This document shows positions 42,714-51,895 of a stretch of DNA of 64,000 bases, piece by piece. Each line of letters begins with the position of its first letter. The first letter of the stretch is position 1. The notes under the pieces were generated by a model. The model was not told the origin of the DNA. It saw nothing but the letters and a program-made list of their open reading frames with translations, and did not search any database. This stretch comes from Trichocoleus desertorum NBK24 (lineage in GTDB: Bacteria > Cyanobacteriota > Cyanobacteriia > FACHB-46), in NCBI RefSeq assembly GCF_030409055.1, contig NZ_CP116619.1, forward strand, positions 1,769,628 through 1,833,627. The letters are read 5' to 3'. The position numbers were made by a program, and so were the translations under genes.

Positions 42714-44039
42714 ATGACTACCAAGCCCAAAATTATTGTTCTCGATGATGATCCCACCGGATCGCAGACTGTCCATAGCTGTTTGCTCCTGACCCGCTGG
42801 GATGTAGAGACGCTACGAGTCGGGTTAACGGATGAGTCTCCCATCTTTTTTGTTCTAACCAACACTCGCGCCTTGTCGCCCGAAGAAGCTACAAACGTGA
42901 CGCGGGAAGCTTGTCAGAACCTCAAGCAGGCGATCGCGCTCGAATCCATCCAAGATTTTCTAATAGTCAGCCGATCCGACTCCACGCTACGCGGTCACTA
43001 TCCGGTCGAAACCGATGCGATCGCGGAGGAGTTGGGGCCGTTTGATGCTCACTTTCTCGTCCCTGCGTTCTTTGAGGGTGGCAGATTCACGCGGGATAGC
43101 ATCCATTACTTAATGGTGAACGGTGTACCCACTCCAGTCCATGAAACCGAATTCGCCCGTGACTCTGTGTTTGCTTATCAGCACAGCTATTTGCCCGATT
43201 ATGTGGAGGAGAAAACCCAAGGTCGCATTGCTGCCGATCAAGTTGAGCGCTTTCTTACGGCTGACATTCAAGCTGGAGTGCGCGATCGCCTGAGGCAACT
43301 CAACCACAATCGATGCGGCGTAGTCGATGCGGAAAACCAAGCCGACTTAAATCACTTTGCATCTGATATTTTGGCGATCGCAGCCGAAGGAAAGCGGTTT
43401 TTATTTCGTAGTGCCGCTAGTTTGCTCACTGCTCTAGCTGCCTTACCTCCTCAGCCCACTGCGCCAGAAAATATGGCCCAGTACGCCAGAGATGGCAAAC
43501 CAGGGGCAGTCATTGTGGGTTCCCACGTCCAAAAAACCACCGAACAGCTAGAACGACTCTTGCAAGAACCAGGCATTGCCGGGATTGAGGTAGCAGTCGC
43601 GCGGTTAAGGGATGGTGCTGCGGCCAGTCGTACGGCCCTCTTAGACGAAACCTTGCAGGCTGTTCGTGAGGCTCATGTCGCTGGGAAAACGCCCGTGGTT
43701 TACACCAGTCGCCAAGAGCTAACCTTTGAGGATGTGCAGGTACGCTTAGACTTTGGTACAGCGGTTTCAGCCTTGCTCATGGATGTAGTACGCGGATTAC
43801 CCCGTGAGATCGGCTTCCTGATTAGTAAAGGCGGCATTACCTCCAACGATGTGTTGAGCACAGGCTTAACCTTGCCCACGGCTCGGCTCTTAGGCCAAGT
43901 CTTAGCAGGCTGCTCAATGGTTTGTACACCTGCCAACCATCCTCTTTTTCCTAGCTTGCCTGTGGTGCTGTTTCCTGGCAATGTAGGGGATGCCGATGGC
44001 TTAGCCACGGTTTATCGTCGGCTCAACAAACCTAGTTAA
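42714..44039 (+). CDS. Four-carbon acid sugar kinase family protein
   Basis: This 441-residue protein belongs to the OtnK/DUF1537 family, which phosphorylates acid sugars such as four-carbon erythronate or threonate. The N-terminal domain has KIIVLDDDPTGSQTVHSC, VLTNTRALS, SRSDSTLRGHYPVETDAI and FLVPAFFEGGRFT. The C-terminal domain, from about residue 260, carries PGAVIVGSHVQKTTEQLERL and the nucleotide-binding GFLISKGGITSNDVLSTGL and LFPGNVGDADGLATVY. Length is normal. The usual partner dehydrogenases and aldolases are absent here; instead a two-helix membrane protein gene precedes it. Substrate unknown. Confidence 0.88.
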   Translation: MTTKPKIIVLDDDPTGSQTVHSCLLLTRWDVETLRVGLTDESPIFFVLTNTRALSPEEATNVTREACQNLKQAIALESIQDFLIVSRSDSTLRGHYPVETDAIAEELGPFDAHFLVPAFFEGGRFTRDSIHYLMVNGVPTPVHETEFARDSVFAYQHSYLPDYVEEKTQGRIAADQVERFLTADIQAGVRDRLRQLNHNRCGVVDAENQADLNHFASDILAIAAEGKRFLFRSAASLLTALAALPPQPTAPENMAQYARDGKPGAVIVGSHVQKTTEQLERLLQEPGIAGIEVAVARLRDGAAASRTALLDETLQAVREAHVAGKTPVVYTSRQELTFEDVQVRLDFGTAVSALLMDVVRGLPREIGFLISKGGITSNDVLSTGLTLPTARLLGQVLAGCSMVCTPANHPLFPSLPVVLFPGNVGDADGLATVYRRLNKPS

Positions 44040-44144
44040 AATACAGTTCTACCCTTTCTAGTCCTACCCTCTTTATAGAGGGGAAATGAATCTGCAAAGT
44101 CCCCCAGAATCATTTCAGGTTCTAACCGCTTAGGCACGTTTCGC

Positions 44145-45164
44145 ATGACCTCTGATTCCAACACTCCTATTTCTGCTCCACCTGCTGCCCCCACGCCAAG
44201 CAACGCAGTTGTAACTCCTACCCCTGCGTCTACCGAAGCCACGACCACAAGTACAGCGACACCGCCCAATCCCACGGAACCTACCGAGTCTGCGGCGGAA
44301 ACTCCTGTTATGGCTCCCGATACAGCTTCCGACGCGGCTCCTGATCCAGTTCCCGATGGGGCTGCTCAGTCTACATCAGATCCTGCTTCAGAAGCACCTT
44401 TGATCAAAGACCTACAGGTGCGATTCAAGAGTGAGGCAGGCCAATTGCTTTTGATGTTGCCTCCCGAAACGGAGGTTACCGATCCGCCTTCCCCGACTGC
44501 GCTAACTTGGGCGGACTTGTGGCAACAACTCAAGCAACGACTAGCGGGGGGCGATCGCTTTTGGCAACCCGGAACCGTGGTGCATCTGATCGTCAGAGAT
44601 CGCTTGCTGGATGGGCGGCAACTCCAGGCGATCGCGGATGCCCTATCGGAAGTGCAACTGCAACTCAAGCGGGTTTCTACGAGTCGCCGCCAAACCGCTG
44701 TCGCGGCTGCCACCGCAGGCTATTCGGTTGAGCAACAAGCAGCAGTTGCCCACCTTAGCCAACCCACTACTACTGCACAACTTGCTTTAGCCGACCCGCT
44801 CTATATTCAGACCACGGTGCGCTCTGGGGTCGAGATTCGCCATCCTGGTACCATCGTCGTCATAGGAGACATCAATCCTGGCAGTTCTCTGATTGCAGAC
44901 GGCGATATTGTGGTTTGGGGTCGGTTACGGGGCGTGGCTCATGCAGGAGCAAGCGGCAATACCCAATGTCGAATTATGGCGCTGCAAATGGAGCCAACCC
45001 AACTGCGGATCGCGGAATCTGTGGCCCGTGCTCCCGAAAAGCCGCCAGCCCAGTACTACCCAGAAGTGGCTTATGTGACCAGCGAAGGAATTCGAATTGC
45101 TCGCTCTATCGATTTCGCCAAAACTCAATTACTCATCTCTATCAACCCAGGCCCAAATTCCTGA
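44145..45164 (+). CDS. minC: Septum site-determining protein MinC
   Basis: This FtsZ antagonist, together with MinD and MinE, keeps the division septum at midcell. The C-terminal beta-helix domain that binds MinD is clear at residues 225-335: YIQTTVRSGVEIRHPGTIVVIGDINPGSSLIADGDIVVWGRLRGVAHAG. The N-terminal MinC_N domain covers about residues 86-200 (DLQVRFKSEAGQLLLMLP, WADLWQQLKQRLAGG). Before it lies a low-complexity Ala/Pro/Thr/Ser-rich extension of about 80 residues, common in cyanobacterial MinC but absent from E. coli MinC. It is the first gene of minCDE; spacing to minD is 126 bp. Confidence 0.95.
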   Translation: MTSDSNTPISAPPAAPTPSNAVVTPTPASTEATTTSTATPPNPTEPTESAAETPVMAPDTASDAAPDPVPDGAAQSTSDPASEAPLIKDLQVRFKSEAGQLLLMLPPETEVTDPPSPTALTWADLWQQLKQRLAGGDRFWQPGTVVHLIVRDRLLDGRQLQAIADALSEVQLQLKRVSTSRRQTAVAAATAGYSVEQQAAVAHLSQPTTTAQLALADPLYIQTTVRSGVEIRHPGTIVVIGDINPGSSLIADGDIVVWGRLRGVAHAGASGNTQCRIMALQMEPTQLRIAESVARAPEKPPAQYYPEVAYVTSEGIRIARSIDFAKTQLLISINPGPNS

Positions 45165-45290
45165 CGTTTTGGCAGGAGAATAATTGAATGCAGACGATTA
45201 ATAAGTCTCGCTGAATTAATTTCGGTGAAAATGCGGTTTAAGTTAAAGTTAATTGAAAGCTGAAGTAAAGTTCATTCGTCTAACCACCTC

Positions 45291-46097
45291 ATGAGTCGCG
45301 TTATTGTTGTTACATCCGGGAAAGGAGGGGTGGGCAAAACCACCACCACAGCCAACTTGGGCATGGCCCTGGCTCAGCGAGGTCGCAAAGTTGTGGTTGT
45401 GGATGCGGATTTTGGCCTAAGAAATTTAGATTTGCTGCTGGGGTTAGAAAATCGCATCGTTTACACAGCAGTAGAAGTGCTAGCGGGTGAATGTCGGCTA
45501 GAGCAAGCGCTAGTGAAAGACAAGCGCCAAAGCCGTCTTGCCCTATTACCTGCGGCCCAAAACCGCACCAAGGACGCAGTCAGCCCTGACCAGATGAAGC
45601 AGGTGATCAGCGCTTTAGCCAAAGCTTACGACTACGTTTTAGTAGATAGTCCCGCTGGGATTGAAATGGGCTTCCAGAATGCGATCGCGGCAGCTCAAGA
45701 AGCTTTAATCGTCACCACCCCAGAAATTGCCGCAGTCCGGGACGCAGATCGGGTCGTCGGCTTACTAGAAGCCAATAACGTCAAGAAAATTCGTCTGATC
45801 GTGAATCGTCTGAAGCCAGCAATGGTGCAGGTTAACGACATGATGTCTGTACAAGACGTGCAAGAAATTCTAGCCATTCCCCTGATCGGTGTTATTCCGG
45901 ACGACGAACGGGTGATCGTTTCTACAAACCGAGGGGAACCCTTAGTCTTATCGGAAACTCCTTCTAATGCAGGCACTGCTTTCAGTAATATTGCCCGCCG
46001 ACTAGAAGGTGAAACTGTAGAATTTTTGGATCTCACCCCCAACAACGGCAGCGTTTTCTCCCGCCTTCGAAAGTTTCTGTATACCAGGATTCTTTAA
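45291..46097 (+). CDS. minD: Septum site-determining ATPase MinD
   Basis: This 268-residue deviant-Walker ATPase recruits MinC to the membrane and is stimulated by MinE. The deviant Walker A motif SGKGGVGKTTTTANLG is at residues 9-24, followed by VVDADFGLRNLDLLLGLENR, and DSPAGIEMGFQNA (residues about 119-131) as switch II. It ends with an amphipathic membrane-targeting helix around VFSRLRKFLYTRIL. Sequence length and order minC-minD-minE are as in other cyanobacteria. No frameshift. Downstream, minE begins after a 117-bp gap. Confidence 0.97.
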   Translation: MSRVIVVTSGKGGVGKTTTTANLGMALAQRGRKVVVVDADFGLRNLDLLLGLENRIVYTAVEVLAGECRLEQALVKDKRQSRLALLPAAQNRTKDAVSPDQMKQVISALAKAYDYVLVDSPAGIEMGFQNAIAAAQEALIVTTPEIAAVRDADRVVGLLEANNVKKIRLIVNRLKPAMVQVNDMMSVQDVQEILAIPLIGVIPDDERVIVSTNRGEPLVLSETPSNAGTAFSNIARRLEGETVEFLDLTPNNGSVFSRLRKFLYTRIL

Positions 46098-46214
46098 CTC
46101 TCTTGGTCAGGTCAAGGCTTCTATTCAGATTGCATTTACCGCATCGTTAGCCTCGTCCTTTATTCCTACTTCTATTCCATGCTTTTGCCAGATTCTTGAC
46201 CCTCCCCAAGCTCC

Positions 46215-46496
46215 ATGATCAATGAACTGTTAGAACGCCTATTTCCCCGATCAGGCTCTGAAAGTAGCCGCCAAGAAGTGAAGCGCCGTCTGCAATTTGT
46301 TTTGGCCCATGACCGAGCAGACCTCAGCCCTGAGTCGATGGATCAAATGCGGCGAGAAATTCTAGACGTGGTTTCTCGCTACGTTGAGATTGATGCTGAG
46401 GGTCTAGAATTCTCTCTGGCTAATAATGAACGAGTCACAGCTTTAATCGCTAACTTGCCTATCCGTCGCGTCCGGCAAGACTTTGAGGAGTCATGA
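46215..46496 (+). CDS. minE: Cell division topological specificity factor MinE
   Basis: This 93-residue protein binds MinD, stimulates its ATPase and drives Min patterning. The N-terminal membrane/MinD-binding segment [14 protein letters not shown] is followed by [20 protein letters not shown], the MinD-contact helix or beta strand, and the dimerisation part [26 protein letters not shown]. Length is standard. Its stop codon TGA overlaps the ATG of the following ferredoxin-like gene (ATGA at 46493-46496), so the two are translationally coupled. Confidence 0.97.
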   Translation: MINELLERLFPRSGSESSRQEVKRRLQFVLAHDRADLSPESMDQMRREILDVVSRYVEIDAEGLEFSLANNERVTALIANLPIRRVRQDFEES

Positions 46497-46978
46497 GCAC
46501 TAATGCCTCTCCCGATTGCAACTCTCTGGCGAGTTGTGCTCAAGCCCTGAAGCTCGATCAAATTCAGCGGCATGTCTTTATCTGCGCCGACCAGACGGTG
46601 CCCAAGTGCTGCGATAAGCAATTGAGCCTAAAATCCTGGGACTACCTCAAGCGGCGATTGAAAGAACTGAAACTTGACACTCCCGTCACCTCTGGAGCCA
46701 GCCCAGACTCCCCTTACGTCTTTCGCACCAAAGCCAACTGTCTGCGGGTCTGCCAGCAAGGGCCAATTCTCGTTGTATATCCAGATGGGGTTTGGTATCA
46801 CAGTGCTACCCCAGAAGTGATTGAGCGCATTATCCAAGAACATTTAATTGGCAATCAAATTGTGTCAGAATTCGCTTTTTTGACTCATCCCTTGCCAAAT
46901 GTGTCCGAGACCACCGCAGAAATTGAATTAAAAGTTGGTGATTCAGCTGCTGAAACCCTGGCTGCGGCTCACGATTAG
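46493..46978 (+). CDS. Thioredoxin-like [2Fe-2S] ferredoxin
   Basis: This 161-residue protein has a thioredoxin-like ferredoxin fold. [19 protein letters not shown] near residue 22 and the later [21 protein letters not shown] near residue 83 give the cysteine pattern (C, C/CC, C-x3-C) that holds a 2Fe-2S cluster in the CooF/NuoE-type Shethna family. The C-terminal tail is acidic and divergent. It overlaps minE by 4 bp and belongs to the min transcript. What electrons it carries, and why it sits with Min genes, is not known to me. Confidence 0.87.
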   Translation: MSTNASPDCNSLASCAQALKLDQIQRHVFICADQTVPKCCDKQLSLKSWDYLKRRLKELKLDTPVTSGASPDSPYVFRTKANCLRVCQQGPILVVYPDGVWYHSATPEVIERIIQEHLIGNQIVSEFAFLTHPLPNVSETTAEIELKVGDSAAETLAAAHD

Positions 46979-47378
46979 GCGATCGCAAATCCAACTTTGT
47001 GCAGAGGAAAAATAGCCATAATCATGAAACGATGGTCATACCAATAAAAATTTGCTTCTGGCTTACAAGCGTTGGTAGCTATTCTTCCTGAATCTTGTTA
47101 AAAAATACTAATTAACCCGAATTAAGCTTGGGTTGCCAACGATACTTTGATAATGAAAAAACTTGTTAAGTCGGCCACCAAAATTACCTGCCATGCTTAA
47201 AGTAGGTAAATAATTGATGAAGTCAGCAACCAACTAGACCCCTGTCAATTCCTGATCAGGCACTATATTAATGAAGGAATACGTAGTAGACAGCAACATG
47301 TCTAGTAGAATGTGACAACAATAACTGAAAGTTTTATCTATAAACTTTAATTAATTCAGGCATGGCGAGTGACAAAGC
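46979..47378. other. Intergenic region, 400 bp, upstream of response regulator
   Basis: No gene is seen. The region is A+T-rich and includes several inverted repeats: TACCTGCCATGCTTAAAGTAGGTA around 47189-47212, AAGTTTATAGATAAAACTT-like near 47330-47349 and ACCCGAATTAAGCTTGGGT near 47115-47133. It should hold the promoter of the NarL-type regulator, and a long leader or small RNA is possible. Confidence 0.45.
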
Positions 47379-48026
47379 ATGAAGGAAGCGAGCGTGGGAG
47401 ATCACAAACGGCTACTACTTATTGATGACGACCCTAACTTAATTCTGTTAGTCAAGGATTACCTGGAATTTCGCGGGTATGAAGTAGTTACAGCAGAAAA
47501 TGGCCGTGAAGCTCTAGAAATTCTGGAGCAAGATATTCCAGATATGATTATTTGCGATGTGATGATGCCGGAAATGGACGGCTATTCCCTCGTAAAGCAT
47601 GTGAGAGAAGACTCTCGTACTAGCTGGATTCCAGTTCTATTCTTATCGGCCAAAGGACAAAGCCAAGACCGCGTTAAGGGGCTTAACACCGGGGCAGATG
47701 TCTATATGGTCAAGCCCTTTGAGCCTGAAGAACTAGTGGCTCAAGTGGAGTCTTCACTGAAGCAAGCATCCCGGATGATGCAGCATCAAACCAAGGGCAT
47801 CGACAATGGGCCTAAAATCCAGGTTCCCTTCGATGTCGAACTTACCCCAACTGAGTTGAAAGTGGTGCAGTTTGTGGCCCGTGGGATGGCTAATCGGGAA
47901 ATCGCTGACGAACTCAATGTCAGCCAACGCACGATTGAAAGTCACGTCAGCAACATGCTGGGTAAGACAGGTCTACACAACCGCACAGAACTAGCACGCT
48001 GGGCGATCGAAAATAACATGGCTTAG
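47379..48026 (+). CDS. NarL/FixJ-family response regulator
   Basis: This 215-residue two-component regulator has an N-terminal receiver domain (residues 11-125) with LLLIDDDPNL, the phospho-acceptor Asp in IICDVMMPEMDGY (about residue 60), LFLSAKGQ and VKPFEPEEL. The C-terminal LuxR-type helix-turn-helix is LTPTELKVVQFVARGMANREIADELNVSQRTIESHVSNMLGK-like at about residues 148-190. It resembles Ycf29/TctD-type regulators of cyanobacteria and red-algal plastids, but that assignment is tentative. No sensor kinase is adjacent. It ends in a strong bidirectional terminator. Confidence 0.92.
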   Translation: MKEASVGDHKRLLLIDDDPNLILLVKDYLEFRGYEVVTAENGREALEILEQDIPDMIICDVMMPEMDGYSLVKHVREDSRTSWIPVLFLSAKGQSQDRVKGLNTGADVYMVKPFEPEELVAQVESSLKQASRMMQHQTKGIDNGPKIQVPFDVELTPTELKVVQFVARGMANREIADELNVSQRTIESHVSNMLGKTGLHNRTELARWAIENNMA

Positions 48027-48061
48027 GGGTGGTCTCAGCCCCAAGCATGCAGACGAATAGC

Positions 48062-48108
48062 AAAAATCAGAGTAGAACTTATTTGGCTTAAGTTCTACTC
48101 TGATTTTT
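48062..48108. terminator. Strong bidirectional terminator
   Basis: A perfect 20-bp stem (AAAAATCAGAGTAGAACTTA at 48062-48081 and its complement at 48089-48108) with loop TTTGGCT separates the convergent response-regulator and NIL genes. A-run on one side and T-run on the other give both transcripts a U-tract. Confidence 0.92.
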
Positions 48109-48133
48109 TAGGCTCCTATGCTTCTACCTTCCC

Positions 48134-48505
48134 TTACCACCCATCCTCTTGCGCACTAGAATCGTGCCAAATCTCTAGGTCTAGTTCATTTAAGTAGAGC
48201 AAGGCACTGTCAATCTGGGCAGTGGTGCCCTGGAGTTCTAAGTCAAACCAACCATCATCTCGTGCGTTCGCTCCCAACAAAGCCGCTGTGATATTGACCG
48301 TGAGGCCATGTTGAGAGATTAGGCGAGAAATAACGGGCTCTTGATGGTAGTTCTTGGGGATACGAATCCTAATGCGAGTTTGGGTGTATCGCTGATCCGA
48401 AGTAGGCTCTGAAACTGGAGCCGATAGATGAGATTCGCCCAGCGGCATACCCTCTGGGTTGGAGCTATTCAAGGGAGTGTAGCGATCGCTGTCATCCGTC
48501 AACAT
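48134..48505 (-). CDS. NIL-domain protein, end of sulfate operon
   Basis: The 123-residue protein has a NIL domain at about residues 40-115: RIRIRIPKNYHQEPVISRLISQ, TVNITAALLGANARDDGWFDLELQGTTAQIDSALLYL. NIL domains occur in MetN-type ABC ATPases and bind small ligands or regulate transport. ATG 48505 is chosen because a perfect AGGAGG lies 9 bp upstream; the frame also opens at 48526. It follows cysW with an 10-bp gap. Its presence suggests a role in sulfur transport regulation. Confidence 0.85.
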   Translation of the reverse strand: MLTDDSDRYTPLNSSNPEGMPLGESHLSAPVSEPTSDQRYTQTRIRIRIPKNYHQEPVISRLISQHGLTVNITAALLGANARDDGWFDLELQGTTAQIDSALLYLNELDLEIWHDSSAQEDGW

Positions 48506-48515
48506 GATCTGCCTC

Positions 48516-49397
48516 CTATTCAACATCTTTGATTTTGGTTTTACGTTCCAAAATTTCCTTCAACACCAAGGTCACAACCGCCAGAAAGGCAAGTAAAACT
48601 GCCGCAGAAAAGGCCGACTGGGTCGCATACTGCTTGTAGGCTTCCTCGACAAACAGCGGTAGCGTCTGGGTTTTACCCGCAATGTTGCCAGAAACGACAG
48701 ACACCGCCCCAAACTCACCCATGACTCTGGCATTGGTCAAAATCACGCCATATAACAAACCCCAGCGAATGTTAGGAATTGTGACTCGCCAGAAGATTTG
48801 CCAATCGTTAGCGCCTAGGGTTCTGGCTGCTTCTTCTTGATCGCTGCCTGCCTCTTCCAAAACTGGAATCACTTCGCGAGCAATAAAGGGCAGGGTAATG
48901 AAGGCACTCGCTAGAACCATCGCAGGCATGGCGAAAATGATCTTGATATTCGCTGCGTCTAGCCAAGAACCAAACCAGCCATTGCGCCCGTAGAGCAGCA
49001 CAATCATCAAACCTGCCACGACTGGAGACACGGCAAAGGGAACATCTAGCAAACTAATGAGAAAAGTGCGTCCCCGAAACTGATTGCGAGCAATTACCCA
49101 AGCCGCACAAAGGCCAAACACGGTATTAATAGGCACGACAATCAGAGCAATCAAAAGTGTCAGCTTGGCAGCGTGCAGAAAGGTGGATTCCGTCAAGTTT
49201 CCTAAGAATGGCCCCACCCCATCCTTAAATGCCTGCACAAAAACGTTGAAAGCTGGGATAAACAGCACCAAGGAAAGATAGGCGATCGCGATGCCAATCA
49301 AGACTCCTTTGACCCAAGTTTTCTGTCGAGCGGGAGTAGGAGCTTGTGGCTCGGAGATCTCAGGATTAAAGGATTTACCTGCCAGACTAGAGGTCAT
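48516..49397 (-). CDS. cysW: Sulfate ABC transporter permease CysW
   Basis: This 293-residue inner membrane protein is the second permease of the sulfate/thiosulfate importer. It has about six hydrophobic helices and the cytoplasmic EAA loop that contacts the ATPase, [39 protein letters not shown]. Other CysW-like stretches are [22 protein letters not shown] and [32 protein letters not shown]. It overlaps the end of cysT by 11 bp, so translation is probably coupled. The N-terminal 30 residues are polar and divergent. Confidence 0.93.
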   Translation of the reverse strand: MTSSLAGKSFNPEISEPQAPTPARQKTWVKGVLIGIAIAYLSLVLFIPAFNVFVQAFKDGVGPFLGNLTESTFLHAAKLTLLIALIVVPINTVFGLCAAWVIARNQFRGRTFLISLLDVPFAVSPVVAGLMIVLLYGRNGWFGSWLDAANIKIIFAMPAMVLASAFITLPFIAREVIPVLEEAGSDQEEAARTLGANDWQIFWRVTIPNIRWGLLYGVILTNARVMGEFGAVSVVSGNIAGKTQTLPLFVEEAYKQYATQSAFSAAVLLAFLAVVTLVLKEILERKTKIKDVE

Positions 49398-50244
49398 ACC
49401 GCCGTCCCCACGCTTGCAATAGATTAATCGCTAATAGAATCAGCAACGAAATGCCTAAGAGAACCGTGCCAATGACGGTAGCACCGGAGTAGTCGTATTG
49501 TTCCAAGCGTTGAATAATCAGCACGGAAGCAATCAAGTCTTTGAATGGGATGTTGGAGGCGACAATCACGACGGAGCCATATTCACCCACCGCACGGGAA
49601 AATCCCAACGCCAATCCGGTCAGAATCGCTGGAAATAAAGGGGGCAAAACCACCCGATAAAAGGTTTGGAACTGGGAAGCGCCTAAAGACCAAGAAGCTT
49701 CTTCCACTTCTTTCTCCATCTCATGCAAGACAGGTTGCAGCGTCCGCACCACAAAGGGTAAGGAGATAAAGATCATCGCCACCCCGACCCCCAACCTAGT
49801 GAAGGCAACTTTAATTCCCCAAGGAGCCAGCAGTGAACCGATCCAGCCGTTGTCGCTGTAAACCGTGGCAATGGTCAAACCTGCAACTGAAGTGGGCAGG
49901 GCAAACGGCAAATCGATCGCAGCATCAATGATGCGCTTGAAAGGAAACTCGTACCGCACTAAGACCCAAGCAATTAAAACGCCAAAAACGGCATTAATCA
50001 GGGCCGCAATCAGGGCTGTGACAAAGGTGACATTATAGGTAGCCAAGGCAACAGGGCTGGTAGCAATGCGCCAAAACTCAGCAGGAGTCTCAGTACTCGC
50101 CTTAGCAATCAGCGCTGCTACAGGAAGCAGCAACATGATCGTGAGATACCCCAAGGTTACGCGCCAAGGCCAAGACAATCCCAAGAGCCTTTGGAGCGGG
50201 TTTTTGGGTCGAGAGGAAGCAGAGGGAAGAGTTGAAACAGCCAT
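49387..50244 (-). CDS. cysT: Sulfate ABC transporter permease CysT
   Basis: This 285-residue membrane protein pairs with CysW. Typical motifs are [22 protein letters not shown], the EAA loop [38 protein letters not shown], and [32 protein letters not shown] 50244 ([10 protein letters not shown]) is preferred over TTG 50256. It lies 183 bp downstream of sbpA. The operon lacks cysA, which must lie elsewhere in the genome. Confidence 0.93.
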   Translation of the reverse strand: MAVSTLPSASSRPKNPLQRLLGLSWPWRVTLGYLTIMLLLPVAALIAKASTETPAEFWRIATSPVALATYNVTFVTALIAALINAVFGVLIAWVLVRYEFPFKRIIDAAIDLPFALPTSVAGLTIATVYSDNGWIGSLLAPWGIKVAFTRLGVGVAMIFISLPFVVRTLQPVLHEMEKEVEEASWSLGASQFQTFYRVVLPPLFPAILTGLALGFSRAVGEYGSVVIVASNIPFKDLIASVLIIQRLEQYDYSGATVIGTVLLGISLLILLAINLLQAWGRRYDL

Positions 50245-50427
50245 AGAGCAGAGCAATTAAAGACAGCAGGCTAGATCAGGCTAGTAGGGTAAAAAAATCG
50301 GGACAGATATTGTGAGTATTGTGAGAAGTTGATCCTAAGCTAATCAAGTATCTAACAAGTCTGTCCCTTCAATTCGATGCGATCGCTTTCCCATTTCTGT
50401 GCAAGCAAAGTCAGTCAGCCAATACTC

Positions 50428-51516
50428 TTACCTATTTGCTCGCATCTGGTCGAATACAGCACCATCGTCAAAGAATTTCTTCTGAACTTCGCTCCAGCCA
50501 CCGTAGTCTTTCACAGTTGCCATATCCTTTACTGGAGGATACTTACCTTCTAGCGATTTCGCTTGGGCTCCGTTGAGATCGCTCAGACGGAAACCTACAT
50601 TGGCAAACTCTTGCTGCGCTTCGGGAGAGAAGAGGTATTGCACAAAGGCTTCGGCAACTTCGCGGGTGCCGTGCTTGTCTGCGTTTTTGTCCACCACTGC
50701 TACTGGGTTGTCAATGGAAACATTGACCGCTGGAATGACATAGGGAAGTTTTTCACCGTTTTCAGCAGCCAACAGAATCTCATTTTCATAGTTAATCAAG
50801 GCATCACCTTGACCCTGCTTGAAGAAGATATCACTCGCTTCCCGCGCATCTCTGGGCAATACTGGAACGTTCTTGTAAGCCTTCGTGACAAACTCTTGAG
50901 CTTTGGCATCATCCGCACCGGATTTGACAGCAGCATTCCATAGAGCCAAGAAGTTCCAGCGAGCTCCACCGGAGGTTTTGGGGTCGGCGGTAATGAAGCT
51001 CACGCCGTCTTTGCCCAGATCTGTCCAATCTTTAATACCTTTGGGATTGCCTTCGCGAGTGACGATCGCGGCAACAGAACGACTTGCAATGGCATCATTT
51101 GGTGCTTCCTTGTCCCAACCTGCTTCGATCAAACCCGCCTTTTCGATCTTCTGCACGTCCAAACCGAGGGCCAGATGCACCACATCCGCTTCTAATCCGT
51201 CGATCACCGCGCGAGTTTGAGAACCAGATCCCCCGTAACTGGACTTGAAGACGACCGTTTGGTTATGCTCTTGCTGCCATTTCTCAACAAACTTAGGAAT
51301 AATTTTGTCGTGGGCCGCTTTGGTGACGGCAAAAGAAACTAGCTGTAGTTCTACTTCCTTCTTGGCGGCACCTGCCCCACCTGGAGCGCTAGCAGTGTTG
51401 GTGCCATTGCTGGAGCAAGCGGCGATCGCCACACTTAAACTTAGGCCCACTAAGAATAGTGAGACAAATCCTTTGAACGAACTAAGCCGTTTCGAGCCAC
51501 GTTGCCACAGACCCAT
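50428..51516 (-). CDS. sbpA: Sulfate-binding lipoprotein SbpA
   Basis: This 362-residue periplasmic binding protein delivers sulfate to CysTW. It has an N-terminal lipoprotein signal with lipobox IAAC (near residue 34), preceded by LSSFKGFVSLFLVGLSLSVA. The mature domain shows the sulfate-binding family stretch VELQLVSFAVTKAAHDKIIPKF, SSYGGSGSQTRAVIDGLEADVVHLALGLDV and RDAREASDIFFKQGQGDALINYENEI. AGGAGATTAAGG precedes ATG 51516 at good spacing. It is the first gene of the operon; expression under sulfur limitation would be usual for the family. Confidence 0.95.
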   Translation of the reverse strand: MGLWQRGSKRLSSFKGFVSLFLVGLSLSVAIAACSSNGTNTASAPGGAGAAKKEVELQLVSFAVTKAAHDKIIPKFVEKWQQEHNQTVVFKSSYGGSGSQTRAVIDGLEADVVHLALGLDVQKIEKAGLIEAGWDKEAPNDAIASRSVAAIVTREGNPKGIKDWTDLGKDGVSFITADPKTSGGARWNFLALWNAAVKSGADDAKAQEFVTKAYKNVPVLPRDAREASDIFFKQGQGDALINYENEILLAAENGEKLPYVIPAVNVSIDNPVAVVDKNADKHGTREVAEAFVQYLFSPEAQQEFANVGFRLSDLNGAQAKSLEGKYPPVKDMATVKDYGGWSEVQKKFFDDGAVFDQMRANR

Positions 51517-51710
51517 AACCTTAATCTCCTTTCAAACCCCAGTTAGTCGGTCGGAATACCGGATTTCCACATGAACATTGATAGTACCGAGAGATTTGCA
51601 AAAAAGCAAATAAATTATCAGGGGATGCGGCGATCGCTTTTTGCAAAATCAATTTGATTTAAGTGGTGAAGAGTATTGCAGAATTTGATATACTTACTTT
51701 TAGTCAACTC

Positions 51711-51783
51711 GCTGGTGTAGCTCAGTTGGTAGAGCAGCTGATTTGTAATCAGCCGGTCGCAAGTTCGAATCTTGTCACCAGCT
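51711..51783 (+). tRNA. trnT-TGT: tRNA-Thr (anticodon TGT)
   Basis: The 73-nt cloverleaf is complete: acceptor GCTGGTG/CACCAGC, D-arm GCTC..GAGC, anticodon stem GCTGA/TCAGC with loop TTTGTAA, and T-arm GCAAG-TTCGAAT-CTTGT. The anticodon TGT (51744-51746) reads ACA/ACG threonine codons. The CCA end is not encoded (discriminator T then TTT). It stands alone between sbpA and the AI-2E transporter gene. Confidence 0.97.
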
Positions 51784-51895
51784 TTTAGAAAATCAATAAA
51801 TATCGAGCTAGTAGCGCGATCGCGGCTTGTTGGTGCTGCTCGGCTAGAGATTGAGCACGAGGTTCAGAATTCGTTCCTCCTTCCTCTTATTTCCC

